A DNA stretch of 64,000 nucleotides from positions 991,001 to 1,055,000 of the forward strand of contig NZ_NPDX01000001.1 of NCBI RefSeq assembly GCF_002811945.1, in the 5' to 3' direction. The stretch's first letter is position 1; every line of letters starts with the position of its first letter. The notes beneath the pieces were generated by a model. The model worked only from the letters and a program-made list of their open reading frames with translations. It ran no database searches and was not told where the DNA came from. Made by a program: the position numbers and the translations under genes. This DNA is from Leptospira harrisiae (GTDB lineage: Bacteria; Spirochaetota; Leptospiria; Leptospirales; Leptospiraceae). Shown piece by piece: positions 47,502 to 58,777 of this stretch.

Positions 47502-48325
47502 GATAACTTTTTGGATGCCCGTTCTTGAAGTAAATTGATTAGGAACATAAAAACAAAAGAAGTGAGTAACATCACAAGTGCAATGGAAGTTGCTTTTTCG
47601 TATTCGTACTGTTCTAGTTTGGTGACAATGAGAAGGGGAAGGATCTCTGTTTTTCCGGGGATGTTACCGGAAATAAAAACAACAGATCCATATTCACCAA
47701 TACTTCTTGCAAAAGCCATTCCTGTTCCGGCAAGTAGGGAAGGCCAAAGTTCGGGAAGTAAAACTTTATAAAAAGTTTGGAAGGGTGTCGCACCAAGACA
47801 ACGGGCACTTTCTTCCAGTTCCTTTGGTAATTCTTCAATCACAGGTTGTACAGTTCGTACGACAAAAGGAAATCCAATAAAAACAAGTGCGATCACAATT
47901 CCAATCGGAGTGTAGGCAATTTTGATTCCCCAGTGTTCAAAGTAGGATCCAATGATTCCATTTTGAGAATAAATTGTGGTGAGAGCTATTCCTGCCACTG
48001 CAGTGGGTAGGGTGAATGGTAAGTCGATTAAGGTATCGAGTAATTTTTTAAAAGGAAAGTTGTAACGAACAAGAACCCAAGCGAATAAAAATCCAACGAA
48101 GAGATTGATGAAGGCAGAAATAAAACCCACACTGAAACTTAAAAATAGTGCGGAACGAATTCTTTCATCGGCAAACACTTCTAAGATCCCTGAAACTCCA
48201 ATCCCAAGGGAATGGAAAAAAAGTCCTAGAAGTGGAATGACAACAACCGCGGACGAATAAAAGACAGTCAGTCCTAAACTGATTCCAAAATGTAGTTTTT
48301 TATACGGCCGGGTTTCTATAAGCAT
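47498..48325 (-). CDS. cysT: Sulfate ABC transporter permease CysT
   Basis: 275 aa, six membrane segments. [15 protein letters not shown] and the coupling loop [20 protein letters not shown] identify CysT (CysU). Pairs with CysW. Three bases separate it from the binding-protein gene. Confidence 0.93.
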
Positions 48326-48328
48326 ATT

Positions 48329-49366
48329 TTAAGGGGTTTTGTAGATGGCATCAAAGACACCTGCATCTGCAAAATGTTTTTTCTGAGCAGATTCCCAAGT
48401 TTCGCCTAAATCGGATAGGGAAAATAATTTAATGTTGGGAAATTCTTTTGCAGAAGATTTTGCCACTGCCTTATCAGTCGGTCTAAAAAAATGTTTTGCG
48501 ATGATGGATTGTCCTTCTTTTGTATAAAGGAACTCTAGGTAGGAAGTTGCCTTTTCCAAATTGCCTTTTTCTGTAGCAGTTTTTGTAACAACAGCAACAG
48601 GAGTTTCTGCTTTGATGGATTCAGATGGATACACAACTTCTAATGTGTTTTTTCCTGATCTTTTTTCTTCATCTAAAGATAGTTTGGCTTCGTTTTCCCA
48701 AGTGATGAGTACATCACCTATTCCTCTTTGGACAAAAGTAGTTGTGGACCCGCGAGCGCCTGTATCAAGAACGGATGTATTTTTGAAAAGTGCTTTGACA
48801 AACTCTGTAGCTTTTTCATCAGATTTATATTTACGTTTTGCAAATCCATAAGCTGACAAATAATTCCAACGAGCTCCCCCACTGGTTTTTGGATTAGGAG
48901 TGATGATAGAAACTCCTGGTTTTACAATGTCATCCCAATCTTTGATTTTTTTCGGATTGGATTTACGCACTAAAAATACAATCGTTGAATAGTAAGGAAC
49001 ACTATTGTTTGGGAGTTTTTTTTGCCAATTTGCATCGATTAACCCTGATTTGGTGGAGATGCTATCAATGTCGTAAGATAGAGCAAGGCTTACTACGTCA
49101 GCATCTAGTCCATCTATTACGGCTCGCGCTTGTTTCCCGGATCCGCCGTGGGATTGTTGGATGGCAAACTCAGTTCCTTTTTTGGATTTCCATTCTTTTA
49201 AGAAAGCTTTGTTAATTTCCTCATACAATTCTCTTGTAGGGTCAAAGGACACATGGAGGAAAGTGCCTTCACTTGCGAGTGAGGCGAAGCTCATCACACT
49301 CAATAAAATGCACAATATGGCAGAAATTGTTGATTTTAGGTTCGAAATACGGGTATACTTTTTCAT
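48329..49366 (-). CDS. sbp: Sulfate-binding periplasmic protein
   Basis: 345 aa. Signal peptide at about 1-32 (ending FASLASEG) without a lipobox. Substrate-binding fold: [31 protein letters not shown] (sulfate-binding loop), [13 protein letters not shown] and GARGSTTTF are Sbp/CysP signatures. Delivers sulfate to CysTW. It could equally be named cysP. First gene of the uptake operon; divergent from fliK. Confidence 0.93.
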   Translation of the reverse strand: MKKYTRISNLKSTISAILCILLSVMSFASLASEGTFLHVSFDPTRELYEEINKAFLKEWKSKKGTEFAIQQSHGGSGKQARAVIDGLDADVVSLALSYDIDSISTKSGLIDANWQKKLPNNSVPYYSTIVFLVRKSNPKKIKDWDDIVKPGVSIITPNPKTSGGARWNYLSAYGFAKRKYKSDEKATEFVKALFKNTSVLDTGARGSTTTFVQRGIGDVLITWENEAKLSLDEEKRSGKNTLEVVYPSESIKAETPVAVVTKTATEKGNLEKATSYLEFLYTKEGQSIIAKHFFRPTDKAVAKSSAKEFPNIKLFSLSDLGETWESAQKKHFADAGVFDAIYKTP

Positions 49367-49408
49367 TTTTGCGCCCTTTTGTTTAATAAATCAAACTCAT
49401 CCTCCAAT

Positions 49409-49418
49409 TTAGCGGATA
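49409..49418 (-). promoter_or_regulatory. Shared TTAGCGGA box upstream of sbp
   Basis: TTAGCGGATA at 49409-49418, about 43 bases 5' of the sbp start, matches TTAGCGGAAA at 45619-45628 upstream of cysH. An eight-base identity in two sulfur-operon promoters of the same strand may be a regulator site; the short length makes chance possible. Confidence 0.35.
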
Positions 49419-49545
49419 TTCGTCAAACGAAATTTATTTCGTAAAACCTGTTCTTCTTCCTTTCCCGACATAAACCAGAAAAGGAAGAAGATAATTCTCT
49501 CAAGGAAATCTGGGGAAGTTCGATCCTTAAGGGAGAAGGCACCCC

Positions 49546-51189
49546 ATGAACGTAAAAGCCCCGAACCAAAACGTAATCCAATTCCCCCAAGTAGACGGGA
49601 AGTCTTCCAAACCGAATGGAACAGAAAATCATTCGATGATGGCAGTTCGGGAAAGTTTTGGGGAAATTTTGGAACGAGAGTTTCAAGTGCATTCTGAAAC
49701 GAAACACTCTGGCTCTGAATACAAGACTATAGGAAGAGAAAAAGAAGAAAGTAATTTGCCTTCAGATGTTTCTAAGCAAGAAGAAATCTCCAAACAAGGA
49801 TTAAATAACCCTTCCTCTACTACTTCTGAGACTAACGCTCTAAAAGACTCGGCTCCTTCCGATGAAACTGATGATTCCGAAGAAGAAGAGGATTTGGATC
49901 GAGATGCTCTAGAGTATAGCCTTGATCTTGTGGCAACTCATGGGGATTGGGATAGGGCGCTGATTTCTGCAAACCAACTGAATGATATGAGTGTTAAGGA
50001 AAAAACAGTTTTACTTTCCTTACAAAAGTCTGCGGAAAAAACCACTGCTTACTCTCCTAAAGAAGGGACTGCCTTTGTGGATGAAGCAAAAAAGTTGGCG
50101 ATGAATTATTTCCAAACAGAAAAAGGTTCCAAACCAAATGAATCTACTTCTTCCCAATCAAAAATCAATTTAGAAAAAGATTCTAATTTAGTTCTTTTTC
50201 CAAAGGCAGAAAAAAAGGCCTCAGAAACTAAAAAAGGAAATGAAAAACTCGAATCAATAGTTGCCAAAAAAGAATCCGCACATTCTGGTTCTGTGGTTTC
50301 TGATTTGGTATTTGCCAAAGGAAAAGAAATAAAAGTGGAAGGGACAGAACTCCCCACCGAACATTCTGTTCGAAAAACTGATGGAAAAATAAAATCAAAC
50401 AAACAAACTAAAAATGGATCGGAATCGGGAGAGGTTTCGTCCGAACAAGAAAAATCCAACCAAAGTTTAAACTCAGATAAAATGATTCGTTCCCTTGGAA
50501 TCAAAGATAAAGAATTTCAAAAACAAGATTTGAAATCACAAATTCCATCTGAAAAACAAAAACAGACAGAGGCTTCGGTCATTCTTAACATTCAAAATTC
50601 TTCTTCTGCAAAATCGGGAGAAGAGGGCAGCCGATCGTTTGAAGATAAAGGCCAGAAACAAAGTTTTCAATTTACTTCTTTAGAATCTAAATCTACGCAA
50701 AAAACTGAAGACATTCGTTCTGCAGAAAAAACCGCAAAACCAAAAGAAACAGGTCTCAAACAAAATATTGACGAACTCATCAAACAAGCGCGGTTTGATA
50801 TTGTCCAAAATGGAAAGTCCAGTGCTGAGATCGTAATGAATCCTAAAGAATACGGTAGGCTTACTTTAAAAGTCACTGTGGATGGGGATAAAGTAGAAGG
50901 ACGAATCCTTGTAGAATCGGAAGAACTTCAAAAATCCCTTCAAAACGAAATCCAATCCATCAAAGAAAACTTAAAAGACGCAGGTCTCGACTTACAAGCG
51001 CTCATCATTGATTTATGGGATGATGGAAGTGGTCTAACCGACCGCAAAGAACAAAATGAACTCTACCAAACCATGGTGGATGCGGCCCGGTTTCGTAATA
51101 CAGATAACAATTTAGGTTTAGAAGAATCATCAGACTTACTTGGTTCTCCCATTTTCGAAGAACCCAAAACATTGGAATTTTTCGCCTAA
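49546..51189 (+). CDS. fliK: Flagellar hook-length control protein
   Basis: 547 aa. It sets hook length and switches export specificity in flagellar assembly. The C-terminal Flg_hook domain (about 405-500) is clear: AEIVMNPKEYGRLTLKVTVDGD and LQNEIQSIKENLKDAGLDLQALII. The N-terminal 380 residues are a Ser/Lys/Glu-rich, low-complexity ruler region, as is usual and poorly conserved. GGAGAAGG precedes ATG. First of the fliK-flgD-flgE operon. Confidence 0.88.
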   Translation: MNVKAPNQNVIQFPQVDGKSSKPNGTENHSMMAVRESFGEILEREFQVHSETKHSGSEYKTIGREKEESNLPSDVSKQEEISKQGLNNPSSTTSETNALKDSAPSDETDDSEEEEDLDRDALEYSLDLVATHGDWDRALISANQLNDMSVKEKTVLLSLQKSAEKTTAYSPKEGTAFVDEAKKLAMNYFQTEKGSKPNESTSSQSKINLEKDSNLVLFPKAEKKASETKKGNEKLESIVAKKESAHSGSVVSDLVFAKGKEIKVEGTELPTEHSVRKTDGKIKSNKQTKNGSESGEVSSEQEKSNQSLNSDKMIRSLGIKDKEFQKQDLKSQIPSEKQKQTEASVILNIQNSSSAKSGEEGSRSFEDKGQKQSFQFTSLESKSTQKTEDIRSAEKTAKPKETGLKQNIDELIKQARFDIVQNGKSSAEIVMNPKEYGRLTLKVTVDGDKVEGRILVESEELQKSLQNEIQSIKENLKDAGLDLQALIIDLWDDGSGLTDRKEQNELYQTMVDAARFRNTDNNLGLEESSDLLGSPIFEEPKTLEFFA

Positions 51190-51222
51190 ATCACTAACAA
51201 ATATAGAAAAATAGAGGATCCC

Positions 51223-51807
51223 ATGCCAGACGGAATGCAAGATATATCGACTCAAAATTCAGCTAGAACCAAATACTTTGAAGGGGATAGAACCTTTAAT
51301 ATTCGTAAACATTTGGATCAGTTAGAAAAAGAAGAAACAAGTGGTTTGAAGGGAATCGAAATTCGTGAGAAACAAAAAGAACTAGGAAAGGATGATTTTT
51401 TAAAACTCCTTCTCACACAACTTTCTCACCAAGATCCAACAAACCCAGTGCAAGATAAAGACTTCATCGCACAAATGGCTCAGTTCTCATCACTCGAACA
51501 AATGAAAAATATTTCTTCTGGTATTGCTAGAATGGAATCTAAACAAAGTTATTCGGTAGTGGGAAAAATTGTTTCCGGGCCAGATTTAGTTACTGGTGAA
51601 GATGTGACAGGACTTGCGGGTGCCATTCTTTTTGATAACGAAGGAAAAACCTACGTTCGTGTGAATGGAAGGATGCTTGATGTTGCAAAAATCAATTTGA
51701 TTTCTGATCCATCACTACTCAAAGCTGAACCAGAATTCCAACGTCCGCAAAACGCAACTAACGTACCAAATAATACGTTAAAAAAACAAGAAGCTTATCA
51801 GGATTAA
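51223..51807 (+). CDS. flgD: Flagellar hook-capping protein
   Basis: 194 aa. Scaffold cap for hook assembly. The FlgD N-terminal domain is clear: [38 protein letters not shown] (about 65-100). The C-terminal part is a short beta domain without the FlgD Ig/FlgD-TUDOR insert seen in longer forms. GAGGATCCC precedes ATG. Confidence 0.95.
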   Translation: MPDGMQDISTQNSARTKYFEGDRTFNIRKHLDQLEKEETSGLKGIEIREKQKELGKDDFLKLLLTQLSHQDPTNPVQDKDFIAQMAQFSSLEQMKNISSGIARMESKQSYSVVGKIVSGPDLVTGEDVTGLAGAILFDNEGKTYVRVNGRMLDVAKINLISDPSLLKAEPEFQRPQNATNVPNNTLKKQEAYQD

Positions 51808-51845
51808 TCAAAAAAGGTCGATAGAAAAAGAGAGGATATAACGTT

Positions 51846-53240
51846 ATGATGAGATCACTTTACTCCGGAGTTTCCGGATTGAAAAACCACCAAGTAAGAA
51901 TGGATGTTATTGGTAACAACATTTCCAACGTGAACACACACGGTTTTAAAACGGAACGAGTTACCTTCCAAGATATGATCTCGCAAGAGTTACAAGGTGC
52001 CTCAGAACCGAACGAAAGGATTGGGGGAACAAACCCGAAACAAGTAGGACTTGGTTCTCTCATTGCTGCAATCGATAAAATTATGACACAAGGTGCATTG
52101 CAAACTACAGGAAAAAATACTGATGTTGCAGTTTCTGGTGAAGGTTTCTTCGTTGTAAAAGATGGCGACAAACAATTTTATACTCGTGCTGGTGCTTTCA
52201 ACGTAGATAAAAACGGATTTTATGTAAACCCTGCCAACGGTTTAAAAGTACAAGGTTGGAATTCTCGTTTGGATGATGGTGGAAACAAATACATCAACTC
52301 CGCTGGATCTTTGGAAGACATCATGATTCCTCTTTATTCTAAAGAACCTGCTCGTGCGACTCAAAACGTAGACTTTCAATCCAACCTCAATGCAAGTGTT
52401 GCCGCAGTTCCATCAGATGCAACAGAAGAAGACATCCAACGTTATATCAATGATCCAGATCCTCGCCAAAGAAGAGGCCATGTAACATCTATTAATGTAT
52501 ATGATGAACTTGGAAACACGCGCCAAATGGGTGTTGAGTTTTACAAAATGAGAGAAAACGTATGGAAGATGCGTTTCAAATTGGAAGATTCAAGCCAAGT
52601 ATCTGTAGACGTCAGTGGAACTGGTGGGGAAAACACAAAAGTTTCTGGAAACCAAGAGCTTGAAGTTTCTTTCACACCAGATGGAAAAATCATTTCTGTT
52701 TCCGATGGAGTGGATTCCCAAACGACCGGAAAACTCAAAGCGGATATTTCTTTCCGCATTCCTGGAAACCCAACGGCTCAAAAATTCAGTTTGAATTTAG
52801 GGGAAGCGGGTCTTGTGGGTGGGATCACTCAGTTCTCTTCTGATTTTACAACTAAAGCTGTGAAACAAGACGGATACCCAATGGGATATATGGAATCTTT
52901 TTCCATCGACAACACAGGAACAGTCACGGGAGTTTTTTCGAATGGAGTGCGCCAACCACTCGCAAGGATTGCTCTTGCTAACTTTACAAACCCAGCCGGT
53001 CTCAACAAAGAAGGGGACACAATGTATAGTTACTCTCTGAACTCAGGGGATGCAAACATTGGGGAAGCTGGAAGCCAAGGCCGTGGAAAAATCAACGCGG
53101 GCCTACTTGAGATGTCAAACGTGGATCTTTCTGACCAGTTCACAGATATGATTGTGACCCAAAGGGGATTCCAAGCCAACTCACGAACCATTGTGACTTC
53201 TGACCAAATGATCCAGGAAGTTCTAGGTCTCAAACGATAA
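51846..53240 (+). CDS. flgE: Flagellar hook protein
   Basis: 464 aa. Builds the hook joining the motor to the periplasmic flagellar filament. N-terminal rod motif [30 protein letters not shown], and C-terminal helix [14 protein letters not shown]. The protein contains no cysteine: at FQSNLNA, where crosslinking spirochete hooks have a cysteine, Ser stands. Ends with a terminator. Confidence 0.95.
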   Translation: MMRSLYSGVSGLKNHQVRMDVIGNNISNVNTHGFKTERVTFQDMISQELQGASEPNERIGGTNPKQVGLGSLIAAIDKIMTQGALQTTGKNTDVAVSGEGFFVVKDGDKQFYTRAGAFNVDKNGFYVNPANGLKVQGWNSRLDDGGNKYINSAGSLEDIMIPLYSKEPARATQNVDFQSNLNASVAAVPSDATEEDIQRYINDPDPRQRRGHVTSINVYDELGNTRQMGVEFYKMRENVWKMRFKLEDSSQVSVDVSGTGGENTKVSGNQELEVSFTPDGKIISVSDGVDSQTTGKLKADISFRIPGNPTAQKFSLNLGEAGLVGGITQFSSDFTTKAVKQDGYPMGYMESFSIDNTGTVTGVFSNGVRQPLARIALANFTNPAGLNKEGDTMYSYSLNSGDANIGEAGSQGRGKINAGLLEMSNVDLSDQFTDMIVTQRGFQANSRTIVTSDQMIQEVLGLKR

Positions 53241-53252
53241 GATTCGATTCCT

Positions 53253-53274
53253 AACGGGGGAAACCCCGTTTTTT
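53253..53274 (+). terminator. Intrinsic terminator after flgE
   Basis: AACGGGG-GAAA-CCCCGTT followed by TTTT: a 7-bp perfect stem with a GNRA tetraloop, 13 bases after the flgE stop. Ends the fliK-flgD-flgE operon. Confidence 0.88.
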
Positions 53275-53328
53275 CCTTGAGTTCTGCAAAATTCTAAGAA
53301 AAATAGGTCAAACCAAACTTTTTAGAAT

Positions 53329-55683
53329 TTGCAAAACTTGTCCCGCTTTCAAAAAAATACACTACTCACCTTTTCCCTTTTGGCGTTTGTCGCCTATGCT
53401 CCGTTATACTATTCGATTCGTAATGCGATCAAAAAAGAAACCTTACCGGTGACTTATGAGTCCGCGGAAACCGTTTCCTTTTTTAGTTTAGGCGAATTTG
53501 AAATAACAGGAAAAGAATCTGATCCTAAAACCATTCATCTCCTATCCGAATTGGTTGACTTTGAATTTCGGAAAGTTACAGGGGGAGTGTATCTCGGAAA
53601 AGAAAATTCTCTCACACTTGCAAAGAAACTAAGAACCAATTTTGTTTTGTTTGGGGTTTTTGAATGGAAAGAAACGGGAATTGAATTCAATCCCCGCATA
53701 AGTTCTGTGGAACAAAAGTCAACTTATTCAGGAAAATCTATTTTTCTCCCTTATGAGGAACGTGGGAAACTTGTTTCCGTTATTTATAAATCACTCTCTC
53801 ATCTTTTTGAGGAAACTATTCGTTTGCATCGATTGATGAAACGAAGTCCAGAATGGAAAATTCCTTCTGAAGATGAATTCCTCTCGGAATCCGAGTTTGT
53901 TCAACTATCTGACTACGATCCAAAGTTGTCCTTTGAAGAAAAAAACTCCCTTTTCAAATCCTTGGAATTCCCTTCGGAGTATTTGCAGTTCATCAAGATT
54001 TGCCTTAGCTTAGAAAAAAAATCCGAAGACTCGTTTAAAGAAATTTGGCGTAATGTAGGAGGAAATTCCAATCTTTCCGCCTATACGAGGTTTTATGTTG
54101 CTAAAAACATTGCAGAGTTCTATTTCACAAAAAAAGAATTTGGTAAAACCATTGAATATGCAAGCGCCGCAAAAAAAGAAAGAGAACTTCTTAAATCTGT
54201 ATTTCACAGTGACTATGCAGATACTATTTCTTTACTCGGAAAGGCTTTGGTTCTAGAAGGAAAAAAAGAAGAGGCAGTTTATTACCTAACTTCTGCAAGA
54301 AAACTTTATGATACATTGGGTTTGTTACAAGATCCCACTTCAGTAGAAAATTCTTATTTCTACGGACTACTACTTTACGATTTATCACAACCCGAACTTG
54401 CTTCCTATGAATTGTCCTTTATTCGGGGGTTGGTTCCTACGGGACTAAATTCACTATATTTAGATTTTAATTTAGCAAAGGTATATTATGATTTAGGTAG
54501 GTTTGATGCCGCCTTGTCATTGTTACAAGAACAAAGAAAAGCGATTATGGATGAAAGTTATGCCAATCACGACATTGCTTTGTATTCTTATAATTTATAC
54601 GCAGCCACTCTTTACAAATCAGGGAAATGGAGTGTTGCAAAATCGGTTTGGGAGTCCCTTGTTTCTGCAAAGTCCATTTATGGAATCGAAGAAAAACCAT
54701 ACCACAGGTATGCTTTATTTAATTTAGCAGTTCTTTCTAAACTTCGAAATAATCCAGAACAAACAGAAACTTATTATAAACAGTATGTAAGGTTATCGCC
54801 ATTTGGACAAATTGTTGACTTACCTACAAATGAACGTTTTGAAATTGGAAAACCGATTTATCCTTATACTTGGGAAACTTTGAGTCCAAACTCCTTTACC
54901 GAATTAGAAGAAAAAACTATCAGATCTTACACGGGACGTTATTTATTTAATGGCCAAGATGAAGAAATTCGTGCAAGGACCTATGAAAATAGATTAGAAG
55001 ATACTAATTTATTTTTAGATGATTTGTTAAATGCAAAAGCCTTTCTTTCCAAACCTATGTCCGCCCTCAGGAAAACATTGTTTGGTGATTTAAAACGATT
55101 TGAAAAAGGAAATCAAATTGTATTTTTTGATATCGGACCTGCTTTAAATCATCCTGAATATCCTGGAGTTACCTCTCTTGCTGTCGCCAAACATTTTTCG
55201 GGAATGGAAGTCGTATTATGGGAGTTACCTGGGGAAGTAGATTTATTTTTGAAAAAGGTAAAACCGGAATTAAAAGATAGACTTTATGCTTTTCCAAACA
55301 TTCGGATTCTATCTGGGGATGGAGTGGGTGAATTCCAAACTGTTTATTCGGACCCTAACAATTGGATCCTTAGGAATCGGCCCATCCCGAATTTAAAGGG
55401 TAAAACCATCATCATTCGTGCAGCAAACTCCATTGATATTTATGAGCCATTTACAAAAATTCTTCCCCATTTCCAAAACATAGGAAAGGAACTAAAATCA
55501 AATCCTATCCTTTATTTTTTTAATCGCAGTATCTTGTTAAAACCCGCTGGAAGTGAAAAATTCATTTTGATTGGTAATCAATCCATTCGTGGTTTTCATC
55601 ATAACTTTCAAAGTTTAGACCGTAATGGAGAGCCTCCTTATTCCATCCTTCCGTTTACTGTTTGTGAGGAAGTAAACTTATGA
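53329..55683 (+). CDS. Large exported/anchored TPR protein with Rossmann-like C-terminal part
   Basis: 784 aa. N-terminal hydrophobic segment at about 11-30 (anchor or signal). Residues about 200-510 contain several TPR-like helical pairs (KKEEAVYYLTSARKLYDTLG; YDLGRFDAALSLLQEQRKA). The last 190 residues look Rossmann-like (FFDIGPALNHPEYPGVTSLAVAK; VVLWELPGEVDLFLKKV) and recall a methyltransferase fold, without a clear SAM motif. Starts: TTG 53329 or TTG 53338, neither with a good ribosome-binding site. Its stop overlaps the next gene by 4 bases. Function unknown. Confidence 0.65.
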   Translation: MQNLSRFQKNTLLTFSLLAFVAYAPLYYSIRNAIKKETLPVTYESAETVSFFSLGEFEITGKESDPKTIHLLSELVDFEFRKVTGGVYLGKENSLTLAKKLRTNFVLFGVFEWKETGIEFNPRISSVEQKSTYSGKSIFLPYEERGKLVSVIYKSLSHLFEETIRLHRLMKRSPEWKIPSEDEFLSESEFVQLSDYDPKLSFEEKNSLFKSLEFPSEYLQFIKICLSLEKKSEDSFKEIWRNVGGNSNLSAYTRFYVAKNIAEFYFTKKEFGKTIEYASAAKKERELLKSVFHSDYADTISLLGKALVLEGKKEEAVYYLTSARKLYDTLGLLQDPTSVENSYFYGLLLYDLSQPELASYELSFIRGLVPTGLNSLYLDFNLAKVYYDLGRFDAALSLLQEQRKAIMDESYANHDIALYSYNLYAATLYKSGKWSVAKSVWESLVSAKSIYGIEEKPYHRYALFNLAVLSKLRNNPEQTETYYKQYVRLSPFGQIVDLPTNERFEIGKPIYPYTWETLSPNSFTELEEKTIRSYTGRYLFNGQDEEIRARTYENRLEDTNLFLDDLLNAKAFLSKPMSALRKTLFGDLKRFEKGNQIVFFDIGPALNHPEYPGVTSLAVAKHFSGMEVVLWELPGEVDLFLKKVKPELKDRLYAFPNIRILSGDGVGEFQTVYSDPNNWILRNRPIPNLKGKTIIIRAANSIDIYEPFTKILPHFQNIGKELKSNPILYFFNRSILLKPAGSEKFILIGNQSIRGFHHNFQSLDRNGEPPYSILPFTVCEEVNL

Positions 55684-56675
55684 ATTTATTCGAAACAGAA
55701 TTCTTATTTTGTATTCTTTCAAGTTTCTTTTTGTTCCATTCACTTTTTCGAATCTCAGATGAGGGAAAACGAAGTGAATTAATTTTCCAATGGACCTTGA
55801 TCACTGTTGTTGGCTTTTTCATTACTGAAATTTTAAAAAAATGGGGAATCCACTCGTTACTTTGGAATTCTGATTCGTTATTTTTGTATATCGCAAAAAG
55901 TAATTTATTATTGTTTCTAACTTATTTTTCATTCGAAGAGAGTTGGTTTTCTTTCCAACCGGTAAGAAGGTTCTTTTTTTTCGGCCTTTTGTTTGTGTTT
56001 TGGATTGGAGTAATGTTTGGAATTCATTTTTTTCAAACTACTATCCTTGTACAAGACAATACACTTATATTGCCGTTTGCAATTTCGCTTGGGGCATTTG
56101 TTTGGATTCGTGAAATGTTTTGGTCTCTTGAAGGAGTCAGAGAATCTACGTTAGGTGATGATAGTGCTCGGTTTGTTTATTTGTCTGTATTGCCTGCTAC
56201 ATTTTTAGTTTTTTCGCCCTGGAAAACTGAGGTTAATTTTTACAATCAAGTCTCCGCCATTGTAATCTATGGAATTTCATCCTTTGTTGGATTTCTATTC
56301 GTTTCGAAACTCAAAAAAGAAATAGTTCCTGCCTCCGCTGAGATTGGGATTTGGATTGGGACTTTGGCATTTTCCTCTTGTTTGGGAACTGAGATTTTGG
56401 TGGTTTTGCCTTTAGCTTTTCTATCGGGAATTTTTGGCCGTTTGATATATTCCCATTTATCATCGCTTCGTTGGTCAGAGTCGGGAATCCGAGGGGTATT
56501 ATCTTTTCTTTACCCGGCTACACTCGGAATTTTCCTTCCCTTTTTACTGGTCGAAGCGAATCTTTGGGTGCATTCACCCTATGTATTGTTAGGGGTTCAG
56601 GTGCTTTATTTTTTAAGTTTTTATCTAGTCGCCTGTCTCTTTTTCGGGATCATCCTGCTCTTCAAACAAAAGTAA
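55680..56675 (+). CDS. Polytopic membrane protein of unknown function, 331 aa
   Basis: No family recognised. About ten hydrophobic segments separated by short loops, Phe/Leu/Ile-rich, with no motif resembling a known transporter or enzyme. Translationally coupled (ATGA overlap) to the TPR protein, so the two probably act together at the inner membrane. Confidence 0.6.
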   Translation: MNLFETEFLFCILSSFFLFHSLFRISDEGKRSELIFQWTLITVVGFFITEILKKWGIHSLLWNSDSLFLYIAKSNLLLFLTYFSFEESWFSFQPVRRFFFFGLLFVFWIGVMFGIHFFQTTILVQDNTLILPFAISLGAFVWIREMFWSLEGVRESTLGDDSARFVYLSVLPATFLVFSPWKTEVNFYNQVSAIVIYGISSFVGFLFVSKLKKEIVPASAEIGIWIGTLAFSSCLGTEILVVLPLAFLSGIFGRLIYSHLSSLRWSESGIRGVLSFLYPATLGIFLPFLLVEANLWVHSPYVLLGVQVLYFLSFYLVACLFFGIILLFKQK

Positions 56676-56694
56676 GATTATTTTTCTAAAAAAC

Positions 56695-56712
56695 AATCGA
56701 CAGTCGATTTTT
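56695..56712 (+). repeat. Short inverted repeat with T run before HD-GYP gene
   Basis: AATCGAC-A-GTCGATT followed by TTTT, 20 bases after the end of the membrane-protein gene and 14 bases before the next start. It could fold as a 5-bp stem (weak terminator) or act as a protein-binding palindrome. Confidence 0.3.
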
Positions 56713-56725
56713 TCATGTCGATAGT

Positions 56726-58705
56726 ATGCCTGTGACCAAATCTTCGGATTCGAAATTCATTATCACGGACGATCCTTTTTTTGAAGGCAAAATTGCCGAT
56801 TACTCCAAAAAAATCAAAGCTAAAGTTTTGACCTTAGCCGAGTTAGATCAAATCGAATCTGACTCACATGGTCACATTGCCAAAGTTTTATTTTATATCT
56901 CAAGGTACGAGTTGGAAACCAAACACCAAGAGATCCACCAATTTCTAAAGGATCATCCCACAATTATGTCGAACTTTATCGTTCGAGCTCCCATTGATTA
57001 TACGGGATACATAACTTTAAATATTGAAGAAGATTTGTTTTTCACCAATGTTCCTGATGATGCTCCACTTATCTTTTTGGTAAAGGCACTTGCTAATGCT
57101 TTTACTAGCCTTCAGATGGTTGTAGATAAATTTGAACTCCAAAAACGGATTAATATTTCTACAAATGAAATTTCAAAACTTACTAAAATTGGAATTAGTC
57201 TTGCAAACGAAAAAGATTTTACGAAATTACTTCGTGATATTTTGAATTCGGCTCGTGAAATTTCTAATTCTGATTCTGGCTCATTGTATTTAGTTGAAAA
57301 AGATGAAAGAGGAAATCCTCGCAGTTTAAGATTTAAAATATCTGCCCTTGATTTAAACTCAGATGAATTTATTTTGCCTATCAACAAAAAGAGTATTGCT
57401 GGTTATGTAGCTTTCACTGGAAAACAACTCAATATTCCAAATGTGTACGAATTGTCCGGGAAGGAAGAGTATAAGTTTAATAGCGATTTTGATAAAATGA
57501 GTAATTATTATTCAAAGTCAATGCTCGTGGTTCCGATGAAAGACCACCATGATGAAGTCGTCGGGGTTATCCAACTTATCAATCGTAAAAAAAATTTCCA
57601 AACTAAATTAACTTTAGAAGAAATGAAAACCAATTCCATTTTGGATTATGATAAGTATTCTGAAGAGTTGGTGATGGCTGTGGCAGGACAGGCAGCAGTT
57701 GCCATTCAAAACAACAATTTGGTCCATGACATTGAAACTTTGTTCGAAGGATTTGTTACTGCCAGTGTTTCTGCAATTGAATCCAGGGATCCAACCACTT
57801 CTGGACATTCCTTTCGTGTGGCTCAATACACTGTTGGACTTGCTGAATCAGTGAATTCTATCCAAACGGGACGATTCAAAGATGTTCATTTTAATGATTC
57901 ACAAGTAAAAGAAATTCGATATGCCTCTTTACTTCATGATTTTGGAAAAGTTGGAGTAAGAGAAAAGGTTCTTGTTAAAGCTAAAAAACTGGAAGACTAC
58001 GAATTAGATTTAATTCGGTGGCGTTTTCAGTTTATATTAAAAGATGTAGAGGCAAAACTTGCTCAAAAAAAAATCGAATATCTAAAAAAACATGGTAACA
58101 ATGGTTATGCTGAGTTTGAAAGATCCATTCATCTTGAATATACTTTAGAAAAAGAAAAATTAGAAGAAATGGTTCGAGTGATCTCCGAATCTAATGAACC
58201 TTCAATTCTGGAAGAGGGTAATTCAAACTTTTTAGAAGAAATTTCCAAAATGAGTTACCATACAACCGATGGAAGCCAACTAAATCTTCTGATGCCAAAA
58301 GAATTTAATTTTTTATCCATTCGTCGAGGTTCTTTAGATTTTGATGAAAGAAGAGAAATTGAATCTCATGTGGAACATACCTTCCAATTTTTATCCAAAA
58401 TTCCGTGGACACGAGAATTAAAAATGGTCCCTGCCATTGCTCACGGGCACCATGAAAAGTTAAATGGGTCAGGTTATCCAAGAGGTCTGTCAGCTGTGGA
58501 GATCCCTGTCCAAGCAAAGATGATGGCGATTGCCGATATCTTTGATGCACTTACAGACCAAGATCGTCCTTATAAAAAAGCCGTCCCATTAGATCGTGCA
58601 TTTGATATTTTGAAAATGGAAGTGAGAGACCAACATATCGACGGCGACCTTCTAGATATTTTTATTGGCAGCCATTCCTATGAAAAAATCCTACATAAGC
58701 GATAA
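56726..58705 (+). CDS. GAF and HD-GYP domain protein, putative c-di-GMP phosphodiesterase
   Basis: 659 aa, no membrane segment. An N-terminal uncharacterised region (1-140) precedes a GAF sensor domain (about 150-340; [38 protein letters not shown]). An HD-GYP domain follows (about 355-655) with LLHDFGKVG (HD near residue 404) and [11 protein letters not shown] (GYP near 585). Between HD and GYP there are about 180 residues instead of about 60, so a helical insertion of over 100 residues sits inside the catalytic domain. DFGK and GYP suggest an active hydrolase. No ribosome-binding site is visible before ATG. Confidence 0.87.
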   Translation: MPVTKSSDSKFIITDDPFFEGKIADYSKKIKAKVLTLAELDQIESDSHGHIAKVLFYISRYELETKHQEIHQFLKDHPTIMSNFIVRAPIDYTGYITLNIEEDLFFTNVPDDAPLIFLVKALANAFTSLQMVVDKFELQKRINISTNEISKLTKIGISLANEKDFTKLLRDILNSAREISNSDSGSLYLVEKDERGNPRSLRFKISALDLNSDEFILPINKKSIAGYVAFTGKQLNIPNVYELSGKEEYKFNSDFDKMSNYYSKSMLVVPMKDHHDEVVGVIQLINRKKNFQTKLTLEEMKTNSILDYDKYSEELVMAVAGQAAVAIQNNNLVHDIETLFEGFVTASVSAIESRDPTTSGHSFRVAQYTVGLAESVNSIQTGRFKDVHFNDSQVKEIRYASLLHDFGKVGVREKVLVKAKKLEDYELDLIRWRFQFILKDVEAKLAQKKIEYLKKHGNNGYAEFERSIHLEYTLEKEKLEEMVRVISESNEPSILEEGNSNFLEEISKMSYHTTDGSQLNLLMPKEFNFLSIRRGSLDFDERREIESHVEHTFQFLSKIPWTRELKMVPAIAHGHHEKLNGSGYPRGLSAVEIPVQAKMMAIADIFDALTDQDRPYKKAVPLDRAFDILKMEVRDQHIDGDLLDIFIGSHSYEKILHKR

Positions 58706-58777
58706 TTAAATCACGAAAAAAAAATCGCATTTTTTGCCTTCTGATTCTTTTTTTTGGTCTAAGACCTGAGGGTAAAA

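Noticed and set aside
58717..58733. A/T-only inverted repeat after the HD-GYP gene (AAAAAAT-CGC-ATTTTTT)
   Set aside because: The stem is all A-T and would be too weak for a convincing terminator.
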